Shown here one piece after another: positions 15,152-23,098 of a DNA stretch of 36,774 nucleotides. Origin of the DNA: Helicobacter sp. (GTDB taxonomy: Bacteria > Campylobacterota > Campylobacteria > Campylobacterales > Helicobacteraceae); the NCBI RefSeq assembly GCF_017502485.1, contig NZ_JAFVUX010000036.1, positions 1 to 36,774 of the forward strand, in the 5' to 3' direction. The notes under the pieces are model-generated. The model worked only from the letters and a program-made list of their open reading frames with translations. It was not told where the DNA came from and did not search any database. Numbering within the stretch: position 1 is the first letter of the stretch; each line of letters opens with the position of its first letter. The translations under genes and the position numbers were made by a program.

Positions 15152-16195
15152 ATGATAAAAGTAGGGATTTTAGGATCAAGTGGCTATACAGCAAATGAAC
15201 TTGTGCGCATACTGCTAGGGCATAAAGAAGTAGAAATTGTTTGGCTAGGCTCACAAAGCCAAATCGATAAGCCCTACCACCAAAGCTACCAAAACTTCTT
15301 CCAAATCTTTCCACTCTCTTGTGTCGATACAAGTGAGCTAGAATCTATGTGTAAGCAAATTGACGTGCTGTTTTGTGCTACACCACATAACTTTTGTGCC
15401 AATATCCTTACTCCAAAAATCCTAGAATCCACAAAAGTCATCGATCTAAGCGCAGATTTCCGCCTGCGTGATGTGGAGATTTTCGTTGCACATTACCACA
15501 CCAAGCACGCCAATCCAACTCTCCTAGCACAAAGTGTCTATGGACTTTGCGAGCTCTATAGAGTGCAGGTCAAATCTGCACGCCTTGTGGCAAACCCGGG
15601 CTGTTACCCTACTTGTAGCATTCTCTCACTCGCCCCTTTGCTTTTCCATAAGCTTATCGCCCTAGATAGCATCATCATCGATGCAAAGTCGGGTACTTCA
15701 GGGGCGGGGCGTGGGGCTACTTTGGATAGTTTGTTTTGCGAAGTGAATGAAAACTTCAAGGCATATAGCATCACCACTCATCGCCACACTCCAGAGATAG
15801 AGCAGGCTTTAAGCGAGATTGCCAAGGAGCCAATTGCCCTAAGCTTCACACCCCACCTTGTGCCGATGAGTCGTGGAATACTCGCTACAAGCTATGCGCG
15901 CCTACTTGTTAATATAGATTCTAGTGAGCTACACCAAATCTATAAAGACTTTTATAAAGACGAATATTTCGTGCGCGTGTTAGATCACGGACTTAGTGCG
16001 CAGACAAGGTGGGTTAAGGGGAGCAATTTTATCGACATAGCTCCCTATATCGACACGCGCACCAAGTCTGTCATCATTACCGCTTGCATTGATAATCTCA
16101 TCAAAGGTGCAAGCGGACAGGCTGTGCAAAATATGAACATTATGTGTGGGCTTAGAGAATCTAGCGCGCTTGAGTGTACGCCGATGTTCCCATAA
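15152..16195 (+). CDS. argC: N-acetyl-gamma-glutamyl-phosphate reductase
   Basis: 347 aa from the ATG at 15152. A GTG lies directly before it, but AAAGG ends 6 bases before the ATG, the better spacing. The enzyme reduces N-acetylglutamyl phosphate with NADPH, the third step of arginine/ornithine synthesis. Visible: the Rossmann loop GILGSSGYTANEL (5-17), LSADFRLRD (99-107), the catalytic Cys151 in ANPGCYPT, DAKSGTSGAGRG, and the substrate-binding HRHTPEIEQ. H. pylori cannot make arginine, so this gene marks the organism as a different Helicobacter or relative. It is first in a three-gene plus-strand set with a GNAT enzyme (9-base gap) and argJ. Confidence 0.96.
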   Translation: MIKVGILGSSGYTANELVRILLGHKEVEIVWLGSQSQIDKPYHQSYQNFFQIFPLSCVDTSELESMCKQIDVLFCATPHNFCANILTPKILESTKVIDLSADFRLRDVEIFVAHYHTKHANPTLLAQSVYGLCELYRVQVKSARLVANPGCYPTCSILSLAPLLFHKLIALDSIIIDAKSGTSGAGRGATLDSLFCEVNENFKAYSITTHRHTPEIEQALSEIAKEPIALSFTPHLVPMSRGILATSYARLLVNIDSSELHQIYKDFYKDEYFVRVLDHGLSAQTRWVKGSNFIDIAPYIDTRTKSVIITACIDNLIKGASGQAVQNMNIMCGLRESSALECTPMFP

Positions 16196-16204
16196 GGTAG
16201 TTAG

Positions 16205-16705
16205 ATGAGTATCCCAGCAAATCTCCTTATCCGTCCTATGCATATTGATGACTATGAGCAAGTTGCCACGCTGTGGCAGCATATTGATGGATTCTATATC
16301 CGTAGCATTGATGACTCTAAAGATGGTATTGCGCGCTTTCTTACGCGTAATCCCAACACCAGTGTAGTTGCCGTGCTAAGAGATTATGAGTCTAACACGG
16401 AGCGTGTAATTGGTAGCATTTTATGCGGACACGATGGGCGATATGGCAGTCTCTACCATGTATGCGTGCATAAAGACTTCCGCCAAATGGGCATAGGCTC
16501 GCAAATGGTAGAAGCCACTCTAAACGCGCTTAAAAAAGAGCAAATCTCTAGCATTTCTCTCATCGCCTTTAGTGAAAACACCATCGGTAATGCCTTTTGG
16601 AAAAAGCAAGGCTGGGATAGCAAGCCAAATGTTAATCGCTATGAATTTAGCCTGAATCCAGCCAACATCTCTCGCAAAATCCAAGATCCTAACCCCAAAT
16701 CATAG
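16205..16705 (+). CDS. GNAT acetyltransferase in arginine cluster (possible N-acetylglutamate synthase)
   Basis: 166 aa, one GNAT domain. The acetyl-CoA pyrophosphate loop is RQMGIGSQM (about 96-104), preceded by the beta-4 strand LYHVCVHKDF; the C-terminal part ENTIGNAFWKKQGW is the usual N-x-x-x-x-F-x-x-x-G-F/W closing segment. It acetylates an amine, and the position between argC and argJ suggests an N-acetylglutamate synthase role or a related one. I recall that C. jejuni has an uncharacterised acetyltransferase next to argC as well. It lacks the amino-acid-kinase domain of classical ArgA. A different substrate (for example a protein N-terminus) is possible. SD AAGG lies 8 bases before the start. 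Confidence 0.8.
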   Translation: MSIPANLLIRPMHIDDYEQVATLWQHIDGFYIRSIDDSKDGIARFLTRNPNTSVVAVLRDYESNTERVIGSILCGHDGRYGSLYHVCVHKDFRQMGIGSQMVEATLNALKKEQISSISLIAFSENTIGNAFWKKQGWDSKPNVNRYEFSLNPANISRKIQDPNPKS

Positions 16706-16713
16706 GAGTCCAA

Positions 16714-18066
16714 ATGCCAAAATCTCTCAAAACACCCACACAAAAACTACTAAAAGCCACCGCTAAAGCTACCCTAGCTAAAGCCACAGCAAAGCCACAA
16801 GAGCCAAATAGCGCCACAAGAACTAAGCTAGAATCTATAAAGATCCTAAAAAGTGGGCTAAATGCTGTACCAAGCTTCCAATATAGTGGTGTGCAGGCGC
16901 AGATCAAATACAAAAAGCGCACCGATATGAGCCTGATTTTTAGCCCCTATCCTTGCGTGGGAGCGGGAGTTTTCACGACTAATAAGGTGCGTGCTGCGTG
17001 CGTCGAGTATGATGAAACCGTATTGAAATCCAAGCAACCTATCCACGCTATCATCGCGAACGCCGGTAATGCCAATGCCTGCACAGGCGCGCAAGGTGAA
17101 AGGGCGTGTAAAGAGAGTGCGATCGTTGCTGGGACGATACTAGGGGTAGAATCTAGCAGCGTGCTACTCGCTTCCACAGGCGTTATAGGCGTGCAACTAC
17201 CACTTGATAGAATCAAAAAGGGTATAAACCTCCTAGCTCAAAGCAAATCTAGCAGCAGAGTAAGTGCCAAAGCCGCAGCACAGGGGATTATGACAACAGA
17301 CTTATTTGCAAAAGAAGCGGCAGTAGAGTTTATCTCCTCTAATGGTAAGCGCGTGCGACTAGCTGGGATCGCTAAGGGTAGCGGTATGATCCATCCAAAT
17401 ATGGCGACAATGCTATGTTTTATCATCACAGATTGCGCCATTAGCCAAAAGCTCTTGCAAAAAGCATTACAAAAAGATGTCAAAGACTCTTTTAATATGA
17501 TTAGTATTGATGGCGATACTTCCACGAATGATATGACTCTAGTGCTTGCTAATGCAAGGGCACGAAATACGCCCATTATTTCACAAAACGATAGCGATTA
17601 CACACTTTTTACTAAAGCTCTCTCTCTGCTCACCGCAACGCTTGCGCGTAAAATCGCACGCGATGGTGAGGGCGCGACAAAACTCCTTGTCTCCCACTGC
17701 CTTAATGCCAAAAGTAAAAAAGATGCGCGTAAAATCGCAAAATCTGTGATCGCATCAAGCCTTGTAAAGGCCGCGATGTTTGGTAATGACGCAAATTGGG
17801 GGCGGATTTTATGCGCGGTGGGGTATAGTGGGGGAGACTTTGACCCCAAAGTTGTTGATGTAAAGCTGGCAAGCAATGCTGGGGAGATAGAGATTATGCG
17901 TAGTGGTAATGCCCAAATTATTGATGAGAAGTTTGCCAAAAAACTCTTACAAAAAGATGAGATACACATATTTATCGACTGTAAAAGTGGTAAAAAAAGC
18001 GCGCAAGCATATGGCTGTGATCTAAGCTATGACTATGTAAGAATCAATGCTGATTATCGCTCATAG
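16714..18066 (+). CDS. argJ: Glutamate N-acetyltransferase / ornithine acetyltransferase
   Basis: 450 aa. ArgJ transfers the acetyl group from N-acetylornithine to glutamate (and in some species also uses acetyl-CoA), recycling acetyl in arginine synthesis. It is made as a precursor that cuts itself before the nucleophilic Thr: here Ala231-Thr232 within HPNMATML. Other signatures are GVFTTNKV, NAGNANACTG, GSGMIHPN and GNDANWGRIL. Odd: the first 45 residues are a lysine/alanine/threonine-rich tail (KATAKATLAKATAK) before the conserved fold begins at about residue 47. A GGAG ribosome site 6 bases before the ATG supports the start, so the tail is probably translated. Later in-frame Met residues would remove conserved strands. 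Confidence 0.94.
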   Translation: MPKSLKTPTQKLLKATAKATLAKATAKPQEPNSATRTKLESIKILKSGLNAVPSFQYSGVQAQIKYKKRTDMSLIFSPYPCVGAGVFTTNKVRAACVEYDETVLKSKQPIHAIIANAGNANACTGAQGERACKESAIVAGTILGVESSSVLLASTGVIGVQLPLDRIKKGINLLAQSKSSSRVSAKAAAQGIMTTDLFAKEAAVEFISSNGKRVRLAGIAKGSGMIHPNMATMLCFIITDCAISQKLLQKALQKDVKDSFNMISIDGDTSTNDMTLVLANARARNTPIISQNDSDYTLFTKALSLLTATLARKIARDGEGATKLLVSHCLNAKSKKDARKIAKSVIASSLVKAAMFGNDANWGRILCAVGYSGGDFDPKVVDVKLASNAGEIEIMRSGNAQIIDEKFAKKLLQKDEIHIFIDCKSGKKSAQAYGCDLSYDYVRINADYRS

Positions 18067-18098
18067 CTCTTAGGAGCTTGGACACACGCTCAAGCGTG
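18065..18098 (+). terminator. Two small hairpins just after argJ, weak terminator candidate
   Basis: AGCTC-TTAG-GAGCT (18065-18078) begins in the argJ stop codon, and CACGC-TCAA-GCGTG (18085-18098) follows. The second is a GC-rich 5-bp stem with a tetraloop. No run of T follows, so a factor-independent terminator is not convincing. Confidence 0.3.
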
Positions 18099-18155
18099 CT
18101 ACACAATCTCAAACCTTACACCTAGAATCCACTTTATCACCATTAACTCTAAGAC

Positions 18156-18415
18156 TTACAATAAAGCAAAAATATCTGCAATATCAATTTCAAAGGCTTT
18201 AGCGATTTTATAGCAATGCTCTAGCTTGAAGTGCTTGCCATAGTGGCAGCTCTCACAATTGGAGCAGAACGCCACTGACTTAATGCCAATTTCAAGGGCT
18301 AGATCAAGCTGGGAGACCCACGCTTCTCACGCAGGATTCTAATATTAGCAGATACGCGTTTGTAAAACTCGCTAATCTCCTCTTGCGTGGCGTTGCCGTA
18401 AAGCTTTTGTATCAC
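18156..18415 (-). pseudogene. Frameshifted XRE-family helix-turn-helix regulator
   Basis: Read on minus from a GTG at 18415 the frame gives KLYGNATQEEISEFYKRVSA and then NIRILREKRG before a stop. A one-base shift at about 18310 restores WVSQLDLALEIGIKSVAF and continues to KIAKAFEIDIADIFALL with a stop at 18156. Joined, this is the small (about 85-aa) Cro/CI-type HTH protein found in Helicobacter and Campylobacter (RE-x-x-G-x-SQ-x-x-LA...K). The break falls inside the DNA-binding helices, so no functional regulator can be made unless the shift is an assembly error. Such genes commonly sit beside restriction or mobile modules, in line with the hrgA remnant next to it. Confidence 0.75.
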
Positions 18416-18433
18416 TCAAAGTCCCTTGTAGCC

Positions 18434-18695
18434 GTGGCTAATATCTATCCTATAAGATTATTTACAGAGATACAATCCGCTTTTATATATCCTATTGTTT
18501 GGTTGTGTGGATTTGTAACTTTTGGCACGGGCATTGTATTTGCCATTATTTGGGCTTGGATTTCTATCACACAAAAAGTCAATAAAGAGCGACATCACAA
18601 ATGCTTAATACAGTGGCGGCGGATAGCATAGGTGTGCAAAGAAACTTTAGTGAGATGAAAAAAGAGCATTTTGCTCAATCAAAAGATAGTGAAAA
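18434..18695 (+). pseudogene. Fragment of a small membrane protein, frame-shifted tail
   Basis: The plus strand has an open stretch reading IYPIRLFTEIQSAFIYPIVW and then GFVTFGTGIVFAIIWAWISI, one or two hydrophobic segments, then TQKVNKERHHK. At about 18602 the continuing sense seems to move to another frame (MLNTVAADSIGVQRN, then FSEMKKEHFAQSKDSEN, stop at 18697). No ribosome site and no family is recognised. It looks like the 3' end of a broken gene; it could also be chance. Confidence 0.35.
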
Positions 18696-18728
18696 CTAAT
18701 TTTTACAAAGAGTATGAAAAGAATCCCT

Positions 18729-19370
18729 ATGTCTTACACTTATCTTCATCTAGCACAAGAAGTTTTACACGATTCTACTACGCCTTTGCAACTTGGGCAA
18801 ATATGGAATCTAGCTAAGCAAAAGGCTTAGATAAAAAACTAAAGCTAGAGAGTGAAAACCCCATAAAACAAGCCTTATCAGTTGCTTTGCACTCACCAAC
18901 AAGGTGTGAAGCCTACAATATTTTGCATTTTCAAAGTCCCCCACACTCTTTGGTATCATAGGCAAACACGAAGCCATAATCCCAGAAGTTACAAACGACC
19001 TACAAGAAAATGAGAGCGATAAAACAAGTAAAGAGCAGCTTGAGCGCTCTCTCCACCCGTTATTTGTGAAATTTGCTAGAGATGGGCTTGGTCTCTTTTG
19101 CAAAACAATTTTCCACGAGAAAAGTCAAAAGCGTGAGAAAGGTATAAATGGGTGGATTCACCCTGATATTGTGGGCGTTAAATTTAGTATCCAAGACTTT
19201 AAAGAAAGCAAATGCTAAAGAGAGATATTAGAGTTTATCCATACATTCAATTACCCAAAAATAGAGCTTTACTCATTTGAGTTAAAAGTAGAGATAAAAT
19301 CACCTGATTTGAAAAAGATATATTTCCAAGCGGTGTCAAACTGCTTGCATTTGGGCAAGCAACTCTCTAG
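18729..19370 (+). pseudogene. hrgA: Decayed hrgA (restriction-associated Helicobacter gene)
   Basis: From ATG 18729 the frame reads MSYTYLHLAQEVLHDSTTPL and then LQLGQIWNLAKQ, the N-terminal winged-helix (HARE-HTH) domain of HrgA, before a stop at 18828. The sense continues in a second frame (GLDKKLKLESENPIKQAL), moves to a third at about 18945 (FGIIGKHEAIIPEV ... LERSLHPLFVKFARDG ... CKTIFHEKSQKREKGINGW, HPDIVGVKFS) with a stop at 19215, then shifts again to EILEFIHTFNYPKIELYSFE and YFQAVSN near 19345. The end of the family (the W-A-N-x-G-Y-L-V region onward) is lost. hrgA belongs to a locus that replaces the HpaII-type restriction gene in some H. pylori strains. At least three frameshifts and truncation make it inactive. 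Confidence 0.75.
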
Positions 19371-19932
19371 GAGATATCTTATAGGTCTCCTCCTGTCCCT
19401 GTTGGCACTGCTACACTGCACTCTGCCACCATCTTTATGCCATTTTGCGTAACTACACTCCCAAAGCTATGCTAGCCCTTACTCCTGCCATACTTTGATC
19501 TCCTTAGGCGGTGTGAAAAACACCAGATCATCAGCATAAGCCCTATTGAAACGCATAAGTGGGTCGCCTTTGGGTAGGGATCTGATCATAGATTTTGGAC
19601 AAACGCACTGATAGGCTTAATCTCTCTAGCAAACCCCATTGCTTTCCCCATACACTCTGCGCCTTTAATCTGCTTTGCATTTAGGAATATAATCATTGTT
19701 AGTGAGAGTGGGAAAATAAAGTCATTTTTGCCTAGTTTATGAAGCTTTGTCGTACTTTGCTTGGGCTTATCTCGTGCTACTGCCCCTTGCCTAAAATGCT
19801 TGGCATATAACAAAGGTTTTTATCATCACCATCTAATTAGCTCATCTGACTTAGACCAAAGCGTCCAAATCCAAAAGGGCACTTTGCTATCAGCTAAATC
19901 TTCACTTCTCGTCACTTTGCCGGGAACCACAG
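19371..19932 (-). other. Degenerate region, unidentified gene fragments
   Basis: No intact gene. On minus, three short pieces look protein-like: VTRSEDLADSKVPFWIWTLW just after the glycosyltransferase stop (about 19830-19930), RFNRAYADDLVFFTPPKEIK ending at about 19480, and SFGSVVTQNGIKMVAE then SVAVPTGTGGDL (about 19390-19470). Each ends in a stop or shifts frame. A 75-codon open frame at 19586-19813 has no ribosome site or recognisable domain. The fragments may derive from phage-related or accessory genes, but I could not name a family. Confidence 0.4.
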
Positions 19933-22275
19933 TTACACTATAAAACGCTCCTTGGCAAACTCTAAAAAATACCGCACGCCAAGCTGTGCCTTTATCTCAC
20001 TACTCATCGCGTGTAGGATTGATTGTATCGCTACTTTTCTTTTATACTCACTAGAATCTATCTCACATAAGCGCATAATATGCGTGGCTTTTTCCACATA
20101 CTCCGCCACGCTAAATGCGCTAGTCTCCCTAGCAAACCCCAAAGCAAGCTCCCTATAGCTAGCAAAATCGCTAAAAAGCCCAGAATCTAACGCGTGTACT
20201 AGCTCCATAGTAGAATCTAGCTTTATAGATTCTAGTTGCCCCACCTTTGTATCGCTATTTTTCACACATTTGCACTCATCAATAATCATCTCTATTATCT
20301 CTTGCGTGCTAGCAAGTTGCTCTCCTAAAATAGATCCTAACTCTTTTGCTGAGATAGTGTAATAGCGTAGCGCAAGCCCACGCCCCTTTGCCACATACTC
20401 AATTCTACTCTCACCTTGCTCCATAGGAAAGCTATCTGCCCAAAAGTCCAAAATATGCCCATACACTGCGCTATCAACATAACCACTAAAGAAAAAGCGC
20501 GAAAGTAGTTGTGGGTTTATTTGTGAGATTTTTTGCTTAATTTCCCTTTCATTACCAAGTCCACAAGCTAAAAACCTCCAGTTACTATTATTCTCAAGTA
20601 GAGTGCAAACTGCTTCCAAATACGACAGAGAATCAATCTTTACTAGGCGTCCAATCACACCAAAGAGATACAAAGGCTGCTTCATACTAGGATCCACATA
20701 GCAAGCGCGCGTATTGGTAACTAGCTCCTGCGGGACATTGGGATTATAAAAGCCCCTATCCATTTGCACTGGAACTCCACAGAAGCCAAAGCCATTATGT
20801 ATGATATACTTTTGATTGTTGCAAATATGTGTTAAGCGTGCATCAATCTCGCTAATATCATAGACAAAATTCCCGTGCGTCCAAAATACCTGCACCCTAG
20901 CACACCTACTTGCAAGCAAGAAATCACTGATCCCATAGCCATTATTTGGACTAATGAGCATAGCCACGCCATCTTTATGCATAATCTCGCGCAATGCTAA
21001 GGCTTTTTGTAAGTGAGAGTTGTAGAACCCAGCTTTATTAAAACTAAGTCCCATATCGACAGTTTCTATACCAAGGACAGCAAACTTAGCGATAACTTCT
21101 GGATCATTTTCTGACTTTTCTACAAGACTCATACAATAGATTTTAATTTCATAGTTTTGCTTGAACTCCGCATTTGCAAGGAGATTTTTTATCAAGCTAT
21201 ATTCGACCTTGAAAGGAGAGTTTTCTACAAATCTATCCCGTAAAATTCCAATGATTTTGCGACATTTGCTACTCGTACTTGTAGAATCTAGCCTAGGCAA
21301 ATTGGGCAAAAATTTTGTAGCAAATTCCCTATAAATAGGGGTAGCGTATTGAGAAATCTCGGTATTAAACCCCTGCCACTGCTCTTGCTTGCTAAAGCTA
21401 TTGCCACAAATGTGGTAGATAAAAAACTGCATATACAAAGCAAGATCCAGCCACTGCGCAAGGGTAGGGGGCACATCAGCACTATCATCAATACCACGCA
21501 ATGCCTGTGCTACTTGCTTTAGTGCGGTATAAAATTGCTCCCGCCACACAGGATACAGACATAGCCATTCGCGATTATTGAAGAGATTTTTTGCATTCCA
21601 CAAAATATGTAGCTGCCAATTACAAATATTGCGCACTAAAAGTGGTGCTTGTAGGCTTACTTGGGCTTGCATATATGCGCTCTCAACTGCTGGCTTTACA
21701 TACGCAAACCCAACATCTGCTATGGAAAAAAGCTCAAGCAAAAATTCTCCACAGCGTCCAGCCGATATGCCATCAATAGAAACACATACAATACGCGAGA
21801 GAAAAAACATCACCCCATCTAAACTTTTTTCATCTACTTTATGGTATTTATCAATATTTATATTAAAAAAACTTAGATTCTGGCTTGATGGGTTTGCTAG
21901 CACTCTAGCAATTGCACCCAACTCTATAAGCATAATATGCTCTTCTTGGCTAAGCTGTGTCTCTAAAAGTTTTTGCGCAGATTCTATAAACGGAGTGAAT
22001 CTCTCATCGGCTTCAAGAGTGCTTGGCGCAATAAATGCAAGATACAAAAACACACAATCAAGTATGTCCCCTTGCTCAAAAATCCCCAAAATCTTCGTGC
22101 GAAAGCTCTCAAACAATCTCTCATAAATAAGTTGATATGAGACAATATCAGCGCGTTCTAAAGGCTCGGTTTTTAGCAAATATGAAACTACACTTAATAA
22201 AAGTGCGCGAAGCTCTTGTTTCGTATGAGCATTTTCTATCAAGTCTAGGAATCTAAGATGTGGAGTTTCTGTCAT
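19933..22275 (-). CDS. Large GT-B-type glycosyltransferase-like protein at end of mre operon
   Basis: 780 aa. The first 340 residues are mostly helical with no motif I recognise. From about 352 a two-lobed GT-B pattern appears: FWTHGNFVYDISEID (464-478), then a second lobe with FGVIGRLVKIDSLSYLEAV (538-556), the strand FLACGLGNEREI (568-579), FFFSGYVD (594-601), and the donor-site loop DSFPMEQGESRIEYVAKG (614-631), which has the D-x-x-P-x-x-x-G-x-S-x-x-E pattern of GT4/GT41-like transferases. It may transfer a sugar to protein or lipid; the acceptor is unknown. No signal peptide. It starts 7 bases after the mreC stop, without a clear ribosome site (the spacer is a TAGATAGATAATG run), so translation is probably coupled to mreC. 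H. pylori has no such gene after mreC as I recall, so it was likely gained in this lineage. Confidence 0.7.
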   Translation of the reverse strand: MTETPHLRFLDLIENAHTKQELRALLLSVVSYLLKTEPLERADIVSYQLIYERLFESFRTKILGIFEQGDILDCVFLYLAFIAPSTLEADERFTPFIESAQKLLETQLSQEEHIMLIELGAIARVLANPSSQNLSFFNINIDKYHKVDEKSLDGVMFFLSRIVCVSIDGISAGRCGEFLLELFSIADVGFAYVKPAVESAYMQAQVSLQAPLLVRNICNWQLHILWNAKNLFNNREWLCLYPVWREQFYTALKQVAQALRGIDDSADVPPTLAQWLDLALYMQFFIYHICGNSFSKQEQWQGFNTEISQYATPIYREFATKFLPNLPRLDSTSTSSKCRKIIGILRDRFVENSPFKVEYSLIKNLLANAEFKQNYEIKIYCMSLVEKSENDPEVIAKFAVLGIETVDMGLSFNKAGFYNSHLQKALALREIMHKDGVAMLISPNNGYGISDFLLASRCARVQVFWTHGNFVYDISEIDARLTHICNNQKYIIHNGFGFCGVPVQMDRGFYNPNVPQELVTNTRACYVDPSMKQPLYLFGVIGRLVKIDSLSYLEAVCTLLENNSNWRFLACGLGNEREIKQKISQINPQLLSRFFFSGYVDSAVYGHILDFWADSFPMEQGESRIEYVAKGRGLALRYYTISAKELGSILGEQLASTQEIIEMIIDECKCVKNSDTKVGQLESIKLDSTMELVHALDSGLFSDFASYRELALGFARETSAFSVAEYVEKATHIMRLCEIDSSEYKRKVAIQSILHAMSSEIKAQLGVRYFLEFAKERFIV

Positions 22276-22282
22276 TATCTAT

Positions 22283-23098
22283 CTATGGGACTAGTAATGA
22301 TTGCGGGGCGCTTGACTGCACAGGAAAAGCCGTATCAATCAACCACAAATACCCAAGCCTTGAACGCTGTGCATAGGGCTTAATCTCCGCAGAAATATAG
22401 CCAAAGTCGCGATTCACTCCCACCACTTCACCCACGGAAATCCCCTCAATAAAAATCCCATCAAGTCCGCTTGTTACTACCTGATCACCGATATTGACCT
22501 TTTTCCAAGATGGGATAAAGTCTGCAGTGATATACCGATAATCTATCTCGCTGGAATGCACTATTGCAGGAATTTTCTCATCACCTATAAAGACACTATA
22601 ACTACTTTTTCTCTCTCCATTTAAAAGCCCCATTAGTTTATTGTCATAAATAACTGCAATGCCTAATGCCTTATTGTCTTGCACAAGTCCAAATATCCTA
22701 TCTTCTGGATAATTACTGACATCAAAGTGTATCCACACGCGGTTAGAATCCCCCATGCTCACATAAGAATACGCACGCGCGGGAAAAAATCTCGTATCAT
22801 TAGCAAAAGCTTGCTGTGTGTCAAAAACAGAAAGCGCATCAAGTTCGTTTTGTGTGTGTTCAAGCTCAAGCTCAAGTCTTTCGTAATTCTTTAGCTTCTC
22901 TTCATAATACTCAATGGTCTTTGCTTGGGTAATGTATTTGTTATAAGAAAGTGTGATACCATCTTTTATATTAAGGATAAAAATCTTTACACTATCCCCA
23001 ACTAACCCAATATATCTCTGTAAAAAACTGCTAGAATCTATGGCGATAAACAAAACCGCCACTAGCACAACAACAATCGTCAAGGATTGATAGCGCAT
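22283..23098 (-). CDS. mreC: Rod-shape-determining protein MreC
   Basis: 271 aa. It has a short cytoplasmic tail, one membrane helix (about 6-24, SLTIVVVLVAVLFIAI), a coiled coil (about 60-90, YYEEKLKNYERLELELEHTQ) and a periplasmic beta domain with GLVQDNKALG, VVTSGLDGIFIEGISVG (the most conserved MreC segment) and GYISAEIKP. MreC links cytoplasmic MreB to the penicillin-binding proteins and sets cell shape; in H. pylori it is needed for helical form. Its ATG shares one base with the mreB stop. The C-terminal tail after residue 255 is short. Confidence 0.94.
   Translation of the reverse strand: MRYQSLTIVVVLVAVLFIAIDSSSFLQRYIGLVGDSVKIFILNIKDGITLSYNKYITQAKTIEYYEEKLKNYERLELELEHTQNELDALSVFDTQQAFANDTRFFPARAYSYVSMGDSNRVWIHFDVSNYPEDRIFGLVQDNKALGIAVIYDNKLMGLLNGERKSSYSVFIGDEKIPAIVHSSEIDYRYITADFIPSWKKVNIGDQVVTSGLDGIFIEGISVGEVVGVNRDFGYISAEIKPYAQRSRLGYLWLIDTAFPVQSSAPQSLLVP

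Noticed and set aside
18065..18098. Strong factor-independent terminator after argJ
   Set aside because: Stems are short and no T run follows; kept only as a weak candidate.
19520..19545. AYADDLVFF on the minus strand, resembling the YADD motif of reverse transcriptases
   Set aside because: No other reverse-transcriptase block is seen before or after it; the frame closes after about 15 more codons, so it is more likely a chance match within a decayed gene.
19586..19813. 75-codon open frame on minus
   Set aside because: No ribosome site, no recognisable domain, and flanked on both sides by broken frames; listed only as part of the degenerate region.
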